IMG/VR virus record: IMGVR_UViG_3300046756_000156
Coordinates: 1 to 28,375 of that record
DNA length: 28,375 bases
Source of the DNA: a virus
Strand: one strand, 5' to 3'
Each line of letters begins with the position of its first letter. Positions within the stretch are counted from its first letter, which is position 1. A program made the position numbers and the translations under genes. The notes beneath the pieces are model-generated. The model was not told where the DNA came from. It worked only from the letters and a program-made list of their open reading frames with translations, and did not search any database. This document shows positions 1 to 6,847 of this stretch, one piece after another.

Positions 1-1
1 T

Positions 2-1432
2 ATACCTGCTAATTGGAACAATGGTGTAGAAAGTCTAAACTATCTTAATAAACAAGAAGGTGCGTTTACGTACAAGTGGACACTATATTCAGCAGGTCAT
101 GCTGACTTAGATACAAATAAGATCGTTCCAAAAGAAGATATGGTGCGTAATAGAGACAGAGCAAACACATGGATACTTGGTGACTCAGGTGGTTTCCAAA
201 TTGGTAAAGGTGTTTGGGAAGGAGACTGGAAAGATCCTAACTGTCCAAAGGCACAAAAGAAACGTGATGGCGTTTTACGTTGGATGGATGCATATATGGA
301 CTATGGTATGGTCCTTGATATTCCAGCCTGGGTAGCACGTTCACCTGAAGGTGCAAAAGCCACTGGCATTAGTACATATGATGAGGCTGTAAAAGCAACA
401 CGTATAAACAATGACTATTGGATGAAACACAGAACAGGTGCTTGTAAATTCTTAAATGTATTACAAGGCGAGAACCATGCTGATGCAGAAGATTGGTATC
501 AGCAAATGAAAGACTATTGTGATCCTAACATATATCCAGACAAGCATTTTAATGGCTGGGCAATGGGTGGTCAGAATATGTGTGATGTACATTTGGTTCT
601 TAAACGTCTAGTTGCATTGAAATTTGACGGACTACTGGAACAAGGAGTACATGATGTAATGCACTTCTTAGGTACAAGTAAACTAGAATGGGCTACATTA
701 CTAACAGACATACAAAGAGCTGTTCGTAAGTATCATAACCCAAACTTTATGGTTACATTTGATTGTGCTAGTCCTTTCCTTGCTACAGCAAATGGGCAAG
801 TATACATTCAAAACGAAACACCTGATAGAGGTAAGTGGACTTATCGAATGGTGCCTAGTATAGATGATAAAAAATATGCAACTGATACTAGAACATTCCG
901 CGATGCTGTATTACAAGATGGTATCTTTAAAAACTTTGAGGATAGTCCAGTAACTGACGGACTACTTGTAAATGATGTATGTTACTATAAGCCCGGCGAT
1001 CTAAACAAAATAGGTAAAGAAGGTAAAACATCTTGGGATTCATTTAGTTACGCAATACAAATGGGTCACAATGTATGGAGTCATATTAATGCTGTACAAG
1101 AAGCAAACAGACAGTATGATGCAGGTATAACTCCTAAGATGTTAGTAGACGAACGTTTTGATAGAGTCTACTTTAAAGACATAGTCGAAGCAATCTTTAT
1201 GACAGACAATAGAGATGAAGCAAATGCAATTATCGAAGAGTTTAGTAAATTCTGGATGAGCATACCTGGTACTAGGGGTGCTATTGGTAAAAAGACTGTA
1301 AATTCTAGTACATATTTTAACGCATTGTTTGATGTAGAAGAAACGCCACAACAAGAAGAATTAGAAGCAGGTGAATATACTGAAGAACAAGAAAGTAAGT
1401 TAGGGGAACTTGAGGATGAGCAATTACAGTGA
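2..1432 (+). CDS. dpdA: DpdA-like / tRNA-guanine transglycosylase family protein, 5' end outside window
   Basis: The frame is open from base 2, so the first ATG at 140 is internal and the gene begins before the window. The protein belongs to the TGT fold. GDSGGFQ (Asp codon at 182-184) matches the TGT general acid/base motif, FDCASPF (Asp codon at 761-763) matches the nucleophile motif, and GWAMGGQ and HFLGTSKLEW match the conserved loop motifs. Bacterial TGT exchanges guanine for preQ1 in tRNA; phage DpdA proteins are distant relatives that place 7-deazaguanines in DNA. The usual C-terminal CxCxxC zinc motif is not visible, and the C-terminus is instead a Glu-rich tail. A QueD-like protein, FolE and QueE downstream favour a DNA-modifying role, but a tRNA substrate cannot be excluded. 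The stop overlaps the next gene. Confidence 0.8.
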   Translation: MPANWNNGVESLNYLNKQEGAFTYKWTLYSAGHADLDTNKIVPKEDMVRNRDRANTWILGDSGGFQIGKGVWEGDWKDPNCPKAQKKRDGVLRWMDAYMDYGMVLDIPAWVARSPEGAKATGISTYDEAVKATRINNDYWMKHRTGACKFLNVLQGENHADAEDWYQQMKDYCDPNIYPDKHFNGWAMGGQNMCDVHLVLKRLVALKFDGLLEQGVHDVMHFLGTSKLEWATLLTDIQRAVRKYHNPNFMVTFDCASPFLATANGQVYIQNETPDRGKWTYRMVPSIDDKKYATDTRTFRDAVLQDGIFKNFEDSPVTDGLLVNDVCYYKPGDLNKIGKEGKTSWDSFSYAIQMGHNVWSHINAVQEANRQYDAGITPKMLVDERFDRVYFKDIVEAIFMTDNRDEANAIIEEFSKFWMSIPGTRGAIGKKTVNSSTYFNALFDVEETPQQEELEAGEYTEEQESKLGELEDEQLQ

Positions 1433-1616
1433 TGAACACGAAAAAATAGCGAATCAATTAGATATTTTATATAAACGTCATAGAGAACTTGACGATAGCA
1501 TAATTAATCGTTATAATAAGTTTGCAACTGACTCCGAAATTAACATGATGAAGACCAAAAAGTTATGGTTCAAAGACGAAATATATAGATTAGAGAAAAG
1601 GCTGAAAGAGATATGA
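1416..1616 (+). CDS. DUF465 (YdcH-like) small helical protein
   Basis: This is a protein of about 66 residues, predicted entirely helical and highly charged. The pattern HRELDDSI followed by a Lys-rich KLWFKDEIYRLEKRL helix matches DUF465 (YdcH/SlyX-like) hairpins, which are small coiled-coil proteins of unknown role. I chose ATG 1416 because AGGGGA at 1402-1407 sits 8 bases upstream; a TTG at 1410 is also in frame. The gene starts inside the end of the dpdA-like gene and overlaps the next start by four bases (ATGA), so translation is probably coupled. Family assignment is by pattern only and the function is unknown. Confidence 0.7.
   Translation: MSNYSDEHEKIANQLDILYKRHRELDDSIINRYNKFATDSEINMMKTKKLWFKDEIYRLEKRLKEI
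1489..1517 (+). promoter_or_regulatory. Possible intragenic sigma-70 promoter
   Basis: TTGACG (1489-1494), a 17-base spacer and a perfect TATAAT (1512-1517) lie inside the DUF465 gene, about 95 bases upstream of the next start at 1613. It could drive that gene. It is coding sequence in an AT-rich genome, so chance is a real alternative. Confidence 0.35.
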
Positions 1617-2146
1617 AAAGAGATTATGATGATGGCGTTTTAGAAACACCTGTTTTATTTGTAGGTGTAGAAGTCGAAAAAACTCCTGCTTACGGTTTAA
1701 AGACATTATTTGTAGATGGACTTCAAGATGTAGATACTATTTTGACATACTACAATAAATTGGATTGTAAGCATATCTTTTTTGGTGCTAACCATTCATT
1801 TAACCCTGGTACAGACTTTCCAGCAGATGCAGGTAACTGGGAGCGTTTTGAAAAAATGATAATGCCTTTCTTAGATGAAGGATATCTTTGTTCATTAGAT
1901 CTTCCAATTGATCATGCAGAAGGTATGTTAGAGTCTGCTATGGTAGAATACAATAACTTTATTCCACAACTACGCATTCCATTGCCTTATGTGAAACAGT
2001 GGAACTACAACACTATGTTGAAGATTGACGATAAAGATTTTAAGGCAACTAACCCAGGTGTTTGGTGCCATAGTTTGCATGACCTTTTGGATAGAGAAAA
2101 ATTTACCGATTGGAGCAAATATGGACTTGACAAAGTAATTAAATGA
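1613..2146 (+). CDS. Phage protein of unknown function
   Basis: I do not recognise a family with confidence in this 177-residue soluble protein. It has no signal peptide or membrane segment. The N-terminal third looks like an alpha/beta unit (VLFVGVEV, then KTLFVDGLQDVDTILTYYNK, then HIFFGANHSF). The C-terminal third has a dense conserved-looking segment with Trp, Asn and Cys-His (PLPYVKQWNYN, NPGVWCHSLHDLLD). It starts on an ATGA overlap with the DUF465 gene and ends just before the QueD-like gene, so it sits between two genes tied to 7-deazaguanine chemistry and may be an accessory factor there. That link is only positional. Confidence 0.75.
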   Translation: MKRDYDDGVLETPVLFVGVEVEKTPAYGLKTLFVDGLQDVDTILTYYNKLDCKHIFFGANHSFNPGTDFPADAGNWERFEKMIMPFLDEGYLCSLDLPIDHAEGMLESAMVEYNNFIPQLRIPLPYVKQWNYNTMLKIDDKDFKATNPGVWCHSLHDLLDREKFTDWSKYGLDKVIK

Positions 2147-2155
2147 AAGTATACT
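2127..2155 (+). promoter_or_regulatory. Sigma-70-type promoter for the QueD-like gene
   Basis: TTGACA (2127-2132), a 17-base spacer and TATACT (2150-2155) form a near-consensus site over the end of the preceding gene. Transcription would begin at about 2162, which makes the in-frame ATG at 2163 leaderless and supports the downstream start at 2214. Confidence 0.65.
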
Positions 2156-2213
2156 ATAAACAATGCAAGAACGTTATTACGACTACATGCTTCGTAGAAT
2201 GAGAGAGGATAGA

Positions 2214-2618
2214 ATGGAAAATACAATAAATAACTCACAAAAGAGTATATGGGTAACCTTTAGAAAAGAAGGTATTCATAAATATCCGGCGGCACTAGAT
2301 GACCCAAAACTTGCAACAGGTGATGACATGGACGTTTCGTTCCTTGGTTATCCTCATCGTCATATTTTCCACTTCAGGGTGCGTATCGAAGTGTTCCATG
2401 ACGATAGAGACATCGAATTCATCCAGTTCAAAAGATGGCTCGAAAAGCTCTATAATGATTCCGACGGTGCGGTGCTCGTACTAGATTACAAATCGTGTGA
2501 AATGATCGCAGACGATCTATATTCACAAATTTCAGCAAAGTATCCCGGCCGCTTTGTTGAGATTGATGTCTCCGAAGATGGAGAGAATGGCTGTCAAATC
2601 TTTTACCCAAAACCCTAA
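2214..2618 (+). CDS. QueD/PTPS-like T-fold protein (divergent 6-carboxytetrahydropterin synthase-like)
   Basis: A protein of 134 residues, close to QueD size (about 120). QueD makes 6-carboxy-tetrahydropterin from dihydroneopterin triphosphate, the step between FolE and QueE. Visible T-fold landmarks are His22 in a short FRKEGIHKYP segment, the zinc-type pair in PHRHIFHF (His48, His50), DIEFIQFKRWL matching the QueD DFxxLK helix, SCEMIADDL matching PTxExLA, and a last strand IDVSEDGENGCQIFY that parallels the QueD V-E-GC-Y ending. The catalytic Cys between the zinc histidines is absent and the Asp-His pair reads Asp-Tyr, so activity is uncertain. I chose ATG 2214 because GAGAGG precedes it and the promoter implies an RNA start near 2162; ATG 2163 would add 17 residues. 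GC content is clearly above its neighbours (about 45-48% in lines I counted). Confidence 0.55.
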   Translation: MENTINNSQKSIWVTFRKEGIHKYPAALDDPKLATGDDMDVSFLGYPHRHIFHFRVRIEVFHDDRDIEFIQFKRWLEKLYNDSDGAVLVLDYKSCEMIADDLYSQISAKYPGRFVEIDVSEDGENGCQIFYPKP

Positions 2619-2644
2619 ATGCTATTATCAAAAGGAAAACTACA

Positions 2645-2854
2645 ATGGCAAAGAACTTTCCGAAAGTTATGGACATCTATGACGATCTTGACAAGTTTCG
2701 CGACTACTGTCGCTTTGAAGGTAAAGTCTTTAATGAAAAAGACTTATACAAAGAAGGTGCACCTGTATGGGAAGCATATAAAAAATACCAAGGCTGGCTT
2801 CGTGCAAAAGCTCGTAATGCAGGACGCAACAATATAAACAAACGGAGGAACTAA
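2645..2854 (+). CDS. Small basic phage protein, unknown function
   Basis: A 69-residue helical protein with an acidic-aromatic first half (PKVMDIYDDLDKFRDYCRF) and an Arg/Lys-rich tail ending KRRN. No known domain is recognised. AAAGGA lies about 9 bases before the ATG. Its TAA overlaps the ATG of the glycosyltransferase by one base, so the two are probably translationally coupled. A longer out-of-frame ORF over the same bases lacks these signals. Confidence 0.65.
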   Translation: MAKNFPKVMDIYDDLDKFRDYCRFEGKVFNEKDLYKEGAPVWEAYKKYQGWLRAKARNAGRNNINKRRN

Positions 2855-3918
2855 TGACTATCTATATCGTAGACATTGAAGCAGTTGATACACGCTATAC
2901 TAAACAATGGAAAGAACATCTTCCAAAGCAACTGCAACGAGCTACGAATGAAAAAGTAGAAGTTGTTAGTGGTGGAGATACTCCTCAGGCTACAACACCT
3001 GGGGCGTTTCTTAACTTCGGTGGTACAAATGTTTATAAAAGCAAACAGTTAGAAAAAATAGGAGAAATGTTCTGTAATGGAACCATTAATGATGATGACT
3101 ATTTCCTATACACGGATGCTTGGAATCCTACTGTTATACAACTTCGTTACATGGCCGAACTATTAGGCGTTGATATTTGTATTGGCGGACTTTGGCATGC
3201 AGGCAGTTATGATCCACAAGATTTCTTAGGTAGACTTATAGGAGATAAACCTTGGGTCAGACATGCAGAATATTCAATGTTTGAATGTTACGATGACAAT
3301 TTTTTTGCAAGTGAATTTCATTGGGATATGTTTGCAGAAACGTTTGCACTTGAAATGGGCGTAGTTGATCAAACTAAAATGAAACGTGTAGGATGGCCTA
3401 TGGAATATCTAAAGAACAGTTTAGATAGTTACAAAGGTATGGAAAAGCGAGACTTGATCTTGTTCCCACATCGTGTTGCTCCTGAGAAACAAGTTGATAT
3501 TTTTAGAGATTTAAAACAACGTTTACCTCAATATGAATTTGTAGTATGTCAAGAACAACAACTTACAAAAAATGAATATCATAATTTACTAGGCGAAGCT
3601 AAGATTGTGTTTAGTGCTAACCTACAAGAAACATTAGGTATTAGTTGGTATGAAGGAGCATTAGTTAATGCTATACCTATGGTGCCAGATAGACTAAGTT
3701 ACAGTGAAATGGCATTACCTGAATTTAAATATGACAGCAAATGGACTGAAGACTATGATGCATACTTACATCATAAAGATAAAGTTGTTGCTCAGATAGT
3801 TGAATACATGGAAAACTACGAGTCTTTCCTTCCAAGTATTGCAAAACAAGTATCTAAACTTAATAAAGACTTCTTCAGCGGCAAAGACTTGTATACGGTG
3901 ATTAGCGATGAACGATGA
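2854..3918 (+). CDS. GT-B fold glycosyltransferase-like protein
   Basis: A 354-residue protein. The C-terminal half carries the nucleotide-sugar-binding signature of GT1/GT4-type enzymes: FPHRVAPEKQ at 205-213, an alpha/beta unit with VVCQEQ near 230, and an E-T-L-G...YEGAL...IPMVP block at 259-278, equivalent to the E(x7)E region. The N-terminal half has GGxN-like and DDYFLYTDAW segments as expected for the acceptor domain. Such enzymes move a sugar from an activated donor to sugars, lipids, proteins or DNA bases. A strong GGAGG (2844-2848) precedes the ATG. The location in a base-modification cassette makes a DNA-linked acceptor tempting, but the sequence does not show the acceptor. Confidence 0.75.
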   Translation: MTIYIVDIEAVDTRYTKQWKEHLPKQLQRATNEKVEVVSGGDTPQATTPGAFLNFGGTNVYKSKQLEKIGEMFCNGTINDDDYFLYTDAWNPTVIQLRYMAELLGVDICIGGLWHAGSYDPQDFLGRLIGDKPWVRHAEYSMFECYDDNFFASEFHWDMFAETFALEMGVVDQTKMKRVGWPMEYLKNSLDSYKGMEKRDLILFPHRVAPEKQVDIFRDLKQRLPQYEFVVCQEQQLTKNEYHNLLGEAKIVFSANLQETLGISWYEGALVNAIPMVPDRLSYSEMALPEFKYDSKWTEDYDAYLHHKDKVVAQIVEYMENYESFLPSIAKQVSKLNKDFFSGKDLYTVISDER

Positions 3919-4288
3919 TACAGAAACATATACAATTGACCTTGGATCAAGTACAGATACCTTACAATCAATTTATACTAGCGACTCATTGTATACTGAT
4001 AACAGTATTACTATAAACACTTCTAGTTGGGACGACAGTTTTACTACTGATCCTTCATCAATTTATACTACTGGCATAACCAATAGCGATGTTTGTATCG
4101 AAGGTGAATTAAAAGTAGGTGGTGTAGACGTTATGCAGTCTATTAAAGATCTGCAACGTGTACTAGGTGTTGTAAGTAGAGATATTGAAAAAGAAGAAAA
4201 GTATGCAGGACTAAAACGTGCCGCAGAAGCATACGAACACGAACTAGCAAAAATTGAAACATTAGAAACTATAAAGGGTTCAACCTAA
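3908..4288 (+). CDS. Phage protein with Ser/Thr/Asp-rich N-terminus and helical C-terminus, unknown function
   Basis: A 126-residue protein in two parts. Residues 1-60 are low-complexity and rich in Ser, Thr, Asp and Tyr, with repeated SIYT units. Residues 61-126 carry CIEGELKVGGVDVMQSI, then a helical segment with KYAGLKRAAEAYEHELAKIE. The second part resembles a small domain often seen in phage proteins that ends in a Leu/Ala/Tyr-rich helix after a G-x-D-V turn. Function is unknown. It overlaps the glycosyltransferase end by 11 bases, and its stop overlaps the next ATG by one base. Confidence 0.7.
   Translation: MNDDTETYTIDLGSSTDTLQSIYTSDSLYTDNSITINTSSWDDSFTTDPSSIYTTGITNSDVCIEGELKVGGVDVMQSIKDLQRVLGVVSRDIEKEEKYAGLKRAAEAYEHELAKIETLETIKGST
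3967..4070 (+). repeat. In-frame 14-bp direct repeat, 90 bp apart
   Basis: ATCAATTTATACTA occurs at 3967-3980 and at 4057-4070, exactly 30 codons apart and in the same reading frame, each encoding SIYT. This suggests past segmental duplication inside the low-complexity N-terminus. Confidence 0.75.
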
Positions 4289-4752
4289 TGCTAAACTTTT
4301 TTAAAGGACGTAAACGTGTAATTAAAGACAGAGACAGTAATGAACCATACTTAGTTCGCTACTATCTTTTCTTAAAAGACAGAAAGAACTTTCCGTTTAA
4401 TATCACATTACACAAAGTTTTAAAAAGCGATGAAGATGTTCTCCATGATCATCCATGGAGTTATGCAACATTAATTCTTAAAGGTGGCTATTGGGAAAAT
4501 CTTCCTATATATGCTCGTGAAGGACATGTATGCGGTTCCCATAAAGTATGGAGAGGACCAGGACACTTTCGATATCGTAAGTCAGATGACTTACACTTTT
4601 TAGAATTAGAAAAAGACGCCAATGGAAATGAGATTCCTTGTTGGAGTTTATTTTATATGGGTAAGAAAGCCAAGAGTTGGGGATTTTTACCTTGGGTTAA
4701 AAATACCGGTTATCGGTGGATAGATAGTGAGACATATCTCACTAAGGATTAA
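4288..4752 (+). CDS. Cupin-like protein
   Basis: A 154-residue protein. The block NITLHKVLKSDEDVLHDHPWSYATLILKGGYWE holds a cupin-type H-x-H pair (HDH, near residue 54) followed by a Gly-rich strand and a Glu. A second His-containing strand follows (GPGHFRYRKSDDLHFLEL). This order fits a single-domain cupin that may bind a metal. Cupins include isomerases, dioxygenases and sugar-binding proteins, so the fold does not fix the reaction. The basic N-terminus and Trp-rich C-terminus (KSWGFLPWVKNTGYRW) are features of the phage version. It overlaps the preceding stop by one base. Confidence 0.65.
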   Translation: MLNFFKGRKRVIKDRDSNEPYLVRYYLFLKDRKNFPFNITLHKVLKSDEDVLHDHPWSYATLILKGGYWENLPIYAREGHVCGSHKVWRGPGHFRYRKSDDLHFLELEKDANGNEIPCWSLFYMGKKAKSWGFLPWVKNTGYRWIDSETYLTKD

Positions 4753-4756
4753 TATA

Positions 4757-5026
4757 ATGAGTCAATATGATGATGTTGTTGAAAGGCAAAGAGTGAAATT
4801 GGAAGCAGAAGTTTGGGCCAAACAGGTTAAATCTATACATGCACATACTACAAAAAGTATGTGGTATGAAACCAATCCTGAAGATTTTGAACACGGGCCT
4901 GTAACTGATGTTGAATACAATAGTGGTGTTATAGAAAGAACACTTGGAAATGGTGCTAAAAGAACAATTGGCAAGAGATTAAATTCAGATGAGCTAGTTG
5001 ATGAATATAAAAGGAATTCTGTTTGA
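4757..5026 (+). CDS. Small phage protein, unknown function
   Basis: Translation from ATG 4757 gives about 89 residues. AAGGA at 4744-4748 lies 8 bases upstream, which favours this start over the in-frame ATG at 4727 that overlaps the cupin gene. The protein is charged, with an N-terminal helix (YDDVVERQRVKLEAEVWAKQ) and a Gly-rich middle (ERTLGNGAKRTIGKRL). No family is recognised. Its TGA is nested in the TTG start of the following oxygenase. Confidence 0.6.
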   Translation: MSQYDDVVERQRVKLEAEVWAKQVKSIHAHTTKSMWYETNPEDFEHGPVTDVEYNSGVIERTLGNGAKRTIGKRLNSDELVDEYKRNSV

Positions 5027-5610
5027 AACATACTAATTACTTTAATGGAGACATACAAACGTATGACGACATATTTACAGAACAGCAACTAAATGCAATC
5101 GCGGCTGAAGTTACAACACTGAACTATGGCTATGGAAGTATTGATCAAATGTCATTACAAAACTTTCAAGCACCTACTGGAATGGTTAACGTAGGTAAAG
5201 GTAACGACAATTGGTACAAAGTAGTTGAAGACTATTGCCGTAAAAATATTCCAGAACTAAAAGATATTCCGGAAGGTAGGCATCACGTTAATTTATTTGG
5301 ACCACGTGAAAATGCAATGTATCACGAAGATTCTGAAGATGGCTGGACCGCTATTTTTTATGCAAACCAGTATTGGGATATAAACGAAGGTGGCGAAACT
5401 AAATTTATAATGCCCGCTGATATGTTAGATGCTAGTAAAGAAATTAAAACGGACACATTAGATTATCCTGTTGTACTTTCAATAGCACCTATACCAGGAA
5501 GATTAGTAATATTTAAAGGTAACTTACTACATTCAGCAACTGGGTTTAGAAACACATGGCGTTTTACACCTACTATACAATTTTATAAGACCGGAGATAA
5601 AGAAGAATGA
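5023..5610 (+). CDS. 2OG-Fe(II) oxygenase (prolyl 4-hydroxylase-like)
   Basis: A 195-residue protein with the double-stranded beta-helix iron site of 2-oxoglutarate dioxygenases: H101-E-D103 in MYHEDSEDGW, distal H170 in GNLLHSATGF and a 2OG-binding Arg at about 180 in TWRFTPTIQF. The G-G-E-T-K-F strand and PIPGRLVIF before the distal His are typical of the P4H-like branch. Such enzymes hydroxylate proteins, small molecules or nucleic acid bases; the substrate here is unknown. The start is TTG at 5023, supported by AAGGA at 5011-5015 with a 7-base gap and by overlap with the previous stop; the next Met is about residue 43, too late to keep the fold. Confidence 0.8.
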   Translation: MKHTNYFNGDIQTYDDIFTEQQLNAIAAEVTTLNYGYGSIDQMSLQNFQAPTGMVNVGKGNDNWYKVVEDYCRKNIPELKDIPEGRHHVNLFGPRENAMYHEDSEDGWTAIFYANQYWDINEGGETKFIMPADMLDASKEIKTDTLDYPVVLSIAPIPGRLVIFKGNLLHSATGFRNTWRFTPTIQFYKTGDKEE

Positions 5611-6164
5611 AGAAACATTATTACACATGGGGACACGTTGAAAAAATGTGTATAGATATCGCAATGCAGATGCAGAAAGATAACTGGAAGCCAGACTACA
5701 TTGTAGGTATTACACGTGGTGGTAATGTACCTGCTACAATACTGTCGCATATGTTAGGCGTTCGCTGTGAAGCACTTAAAGTAGCATTACGTGACGGCGA
5801 TAGTTATCAGGAAAGCAACTGTTGGATGTCTAGTGATGCGTTTGGTTACATTGACGAAGAAGAACGTGCTGTAACTAAAAGCCGTTGGGACGTTAACAAA
5901 CGTAAAAACATTTTAATTGTAGATGATATTAACGATACAGGTGCAACACTTGAGTGGATCAAACAAGATTGGCAGGCAAGTTGTTTACCTAACGAAAGTA
6001 GTTGGGGTACTGTATGGAATAAAAATGTAAGATTTGCTACACTAACTGAGAACCTTGCAAGTAATTTTGATGGTGTTGATTATTCAGCACACGAAGTTAA
6101 CAAAGCAGATGAAGATATTTGGTTAGTTTATCCTTGGGAAATAGTAGGCACATATGATGCATGA
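5607..6164 (+). CDS. Type I phosphoribosyltransferase-like protein
   Basis: A 185-residue protein. ILIVDDINDTGAT at 102-114 is the PRPP-binding signature of type I phosphoribosyltransferases, and YIVGITRGGNVPA at 31-43 is the pyrophosphate-binding loop region. The closest general match is the xanthine/hypoxanthine-guanine type, which joins a purine base to PRPP. Insertion of 20-30 residues between these motifs (the YQESNCWMSSDAFGYIDEEE region) is unusual for the small bacterial enzymes. A purine salvage enzyme beside folE and dpdA-like genes could handle guanine released by base exchange, but that is inference. It overlaps the oxygenase stop (ATGA) and the next start. Confidence 0.8.
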   Translation: MKKHYYTWGHVEKMCIDIAMQMQKDNWKPDYIVGITRGGNVPATILSHMLGVRCEALKVALRDGDSYQESNCWMSSDAFGYIDEEERAVTKSRWDVNKRKNILIVDDINDTGATLEWIKQDWQASCLPNESSWGTVWNKNVRFATLTENLASNFDGVDYSAHEVNKADEDIWLVYPWEIVGTYDA

Positions 6165-6528
6165 TACATTAGAAAAAGCTCAACAAGAAAGTAGAGCACC
6201 ATGGAGTAATGTTTTTTTAGACACTAGAGACTTTGTAGTGTTTGAAGATAAGTATCCAGTAACCGAAGGACACTTATTAGTAGTACCAAAAGAAGCAACA
6301 CAAGACGAAATTAATAAATGTTTTAAGTTTGCTTTATCAATGGGCAATGACAATGTTGAGTCAGATAAGACTACCATAACAGGTTATAACATTGGCCTAA
6401 ATATAGGTACTAGTGCGGGACAGACAGTTATGTATCCGCATGTACATTTAATCTTCCGTCGTGATGGAGACATGGAAGATCCGAAAGGCGGCGTACGGGG
6501 CGTCATTCCATCTAAACAAAAATATTAA
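6154..6528 (+). CDS. HIT family nucleotide hydrolase/transferase-like protein
   Basis: A 124-residue HIT protein: FEDKYPVTEGHLLVVPK at 30-46, NIGLNIGTSAGQTV at 79-92, then the triad region Y-P-H-V-H-L (94-99), and a GD...DPKGGVRGVIPSKQKY tail typical of the branch. HIT proteins cleave nucleotide-phosphoramidates or dinucleotides or transfer nucleotides; the middle His of HxHxH is the nucleophile and is present (His96). The first His is replaced by Tyr94. ATG 6154 overlaps the phosphoribosyltransferase end, and a second ATG follows at once. The substrate is unknown. Confidence 0.85.
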   Translation: MMHDTLEKAQQESRAPWSNVFLDTRDFVVFEDKYPVTEGHLLVVPKEATQDEINKCFKFALSMGNDNVESDKTTITGYNIGLNIGTSAGQTVMYPHVHLIFRRDGDMEDPKGGVRGVIPSKQKY

Positions 6529-6541
6529 AAGGAAAGGAACT

Positions 6542-6748
6542 ATGGACTTGAAGGAACAAATGATTAAGGCGGCAAGACTACACGCTGAAGCGGAGATAGA
6601 ATTGCACAAAACTAACATTGAAGTATACATGCAAAAAGTAGTTGGCATTGGTGAACATTCGGATATTATCGAAACTATCCAAAAAGAACTAGATGCCATG
6701 GCTTCTGCACATGATCGCTTAGAAATGTTAGAAAAGTATTTTGGATAA
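6542..6748 (+). CDS. Small helical phage protein, unknown function
   Basis: From ATG 6542 the product is 68 residues, almost all helical with a heptad-like pattern (LKEQMIKAARLHAEAEIELH, then IIETIQKELDAMASAHDRLEMLEKYF). AAAGGAAAGGA immediately upstream sets this start; the longer frame from 6461 would overlap the HIT gene and lacks a good ribosome site. No family name can be given. It is the last gene before the folE promoter. Confidence 0.75.
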   Translation: MDLKEQMIKAARLHAEAEIELHKTNIEVYMQKVVGIGEHSDIIETIQKELDAMASAHDRLEMLEKYFG

Positions 6749-6753
6749 AATAC

Positions 6754-6782
6754 TTGACAAAAACCTAAATACAATGTATAAT
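6754..6782 (+). promoter_or_regulatory. Consensus sigma-70 promoter for folE-queE
   Basis: TTGACA (6754-6759), a 17-base spacer and TATAAT (6777-6782) form a perfect sigma-70 consensus, about 66 bases upstream of the folE start. A CTAAATAC (6765-6772) inside the spacer resembles the phage late motif found elsewhere in the window. Confidence 0.85.
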
Positions 6783-6807
6783 GTAAGTTATATTGTACAT
6801 TGTATTT
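6767..6807. promoter_or_regulatory. 12-bp perfect inverted repeat over the folE promoter (possible operator)
   Basis: AAATACAATGTA (6767-6778) is the exact reverse complement of TACATTGTATTT (6796-6807), with a 17-base centre. The left arm covers the start of the -10 box and the right arm lies just past the expected RNA start. Arm starts are 29 bp apart, about three helical turns, which suits a repressor dimer pair. RNA from this promoter would lack the left arm, so an RNA hairpin could form only in read-through transcripts. Confidence 0.55.
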
Positions 6808-6847
6808 TTAACGGCAATCCACTGCCTAAACATCGGAGAATAAAAAA

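Noticed and set aside
2163-2213. Upstream ATG start for the QueD-like gene
   Set aside because: No ribosome site precedes it, and the promoter at 2127-2155 would start RNA at about that base. ATG 2214 has GAGAGG upstream.
6767-6810. Rho-independent terminator before folE
   Set aside because: The stem is AT-rich with a 17-base loop, the T-run is short, and the left arm overlaps the promoter -10. An operator explains the position better.
6783-6847. A preQ1 riboswitch in the folE leader
   Set aside because: There is a short GGCA/TGCC stem and an A-rich stretch, but not the C-rich loop and ACUAAGG-like tail of preQ1-I; no convincing fit.
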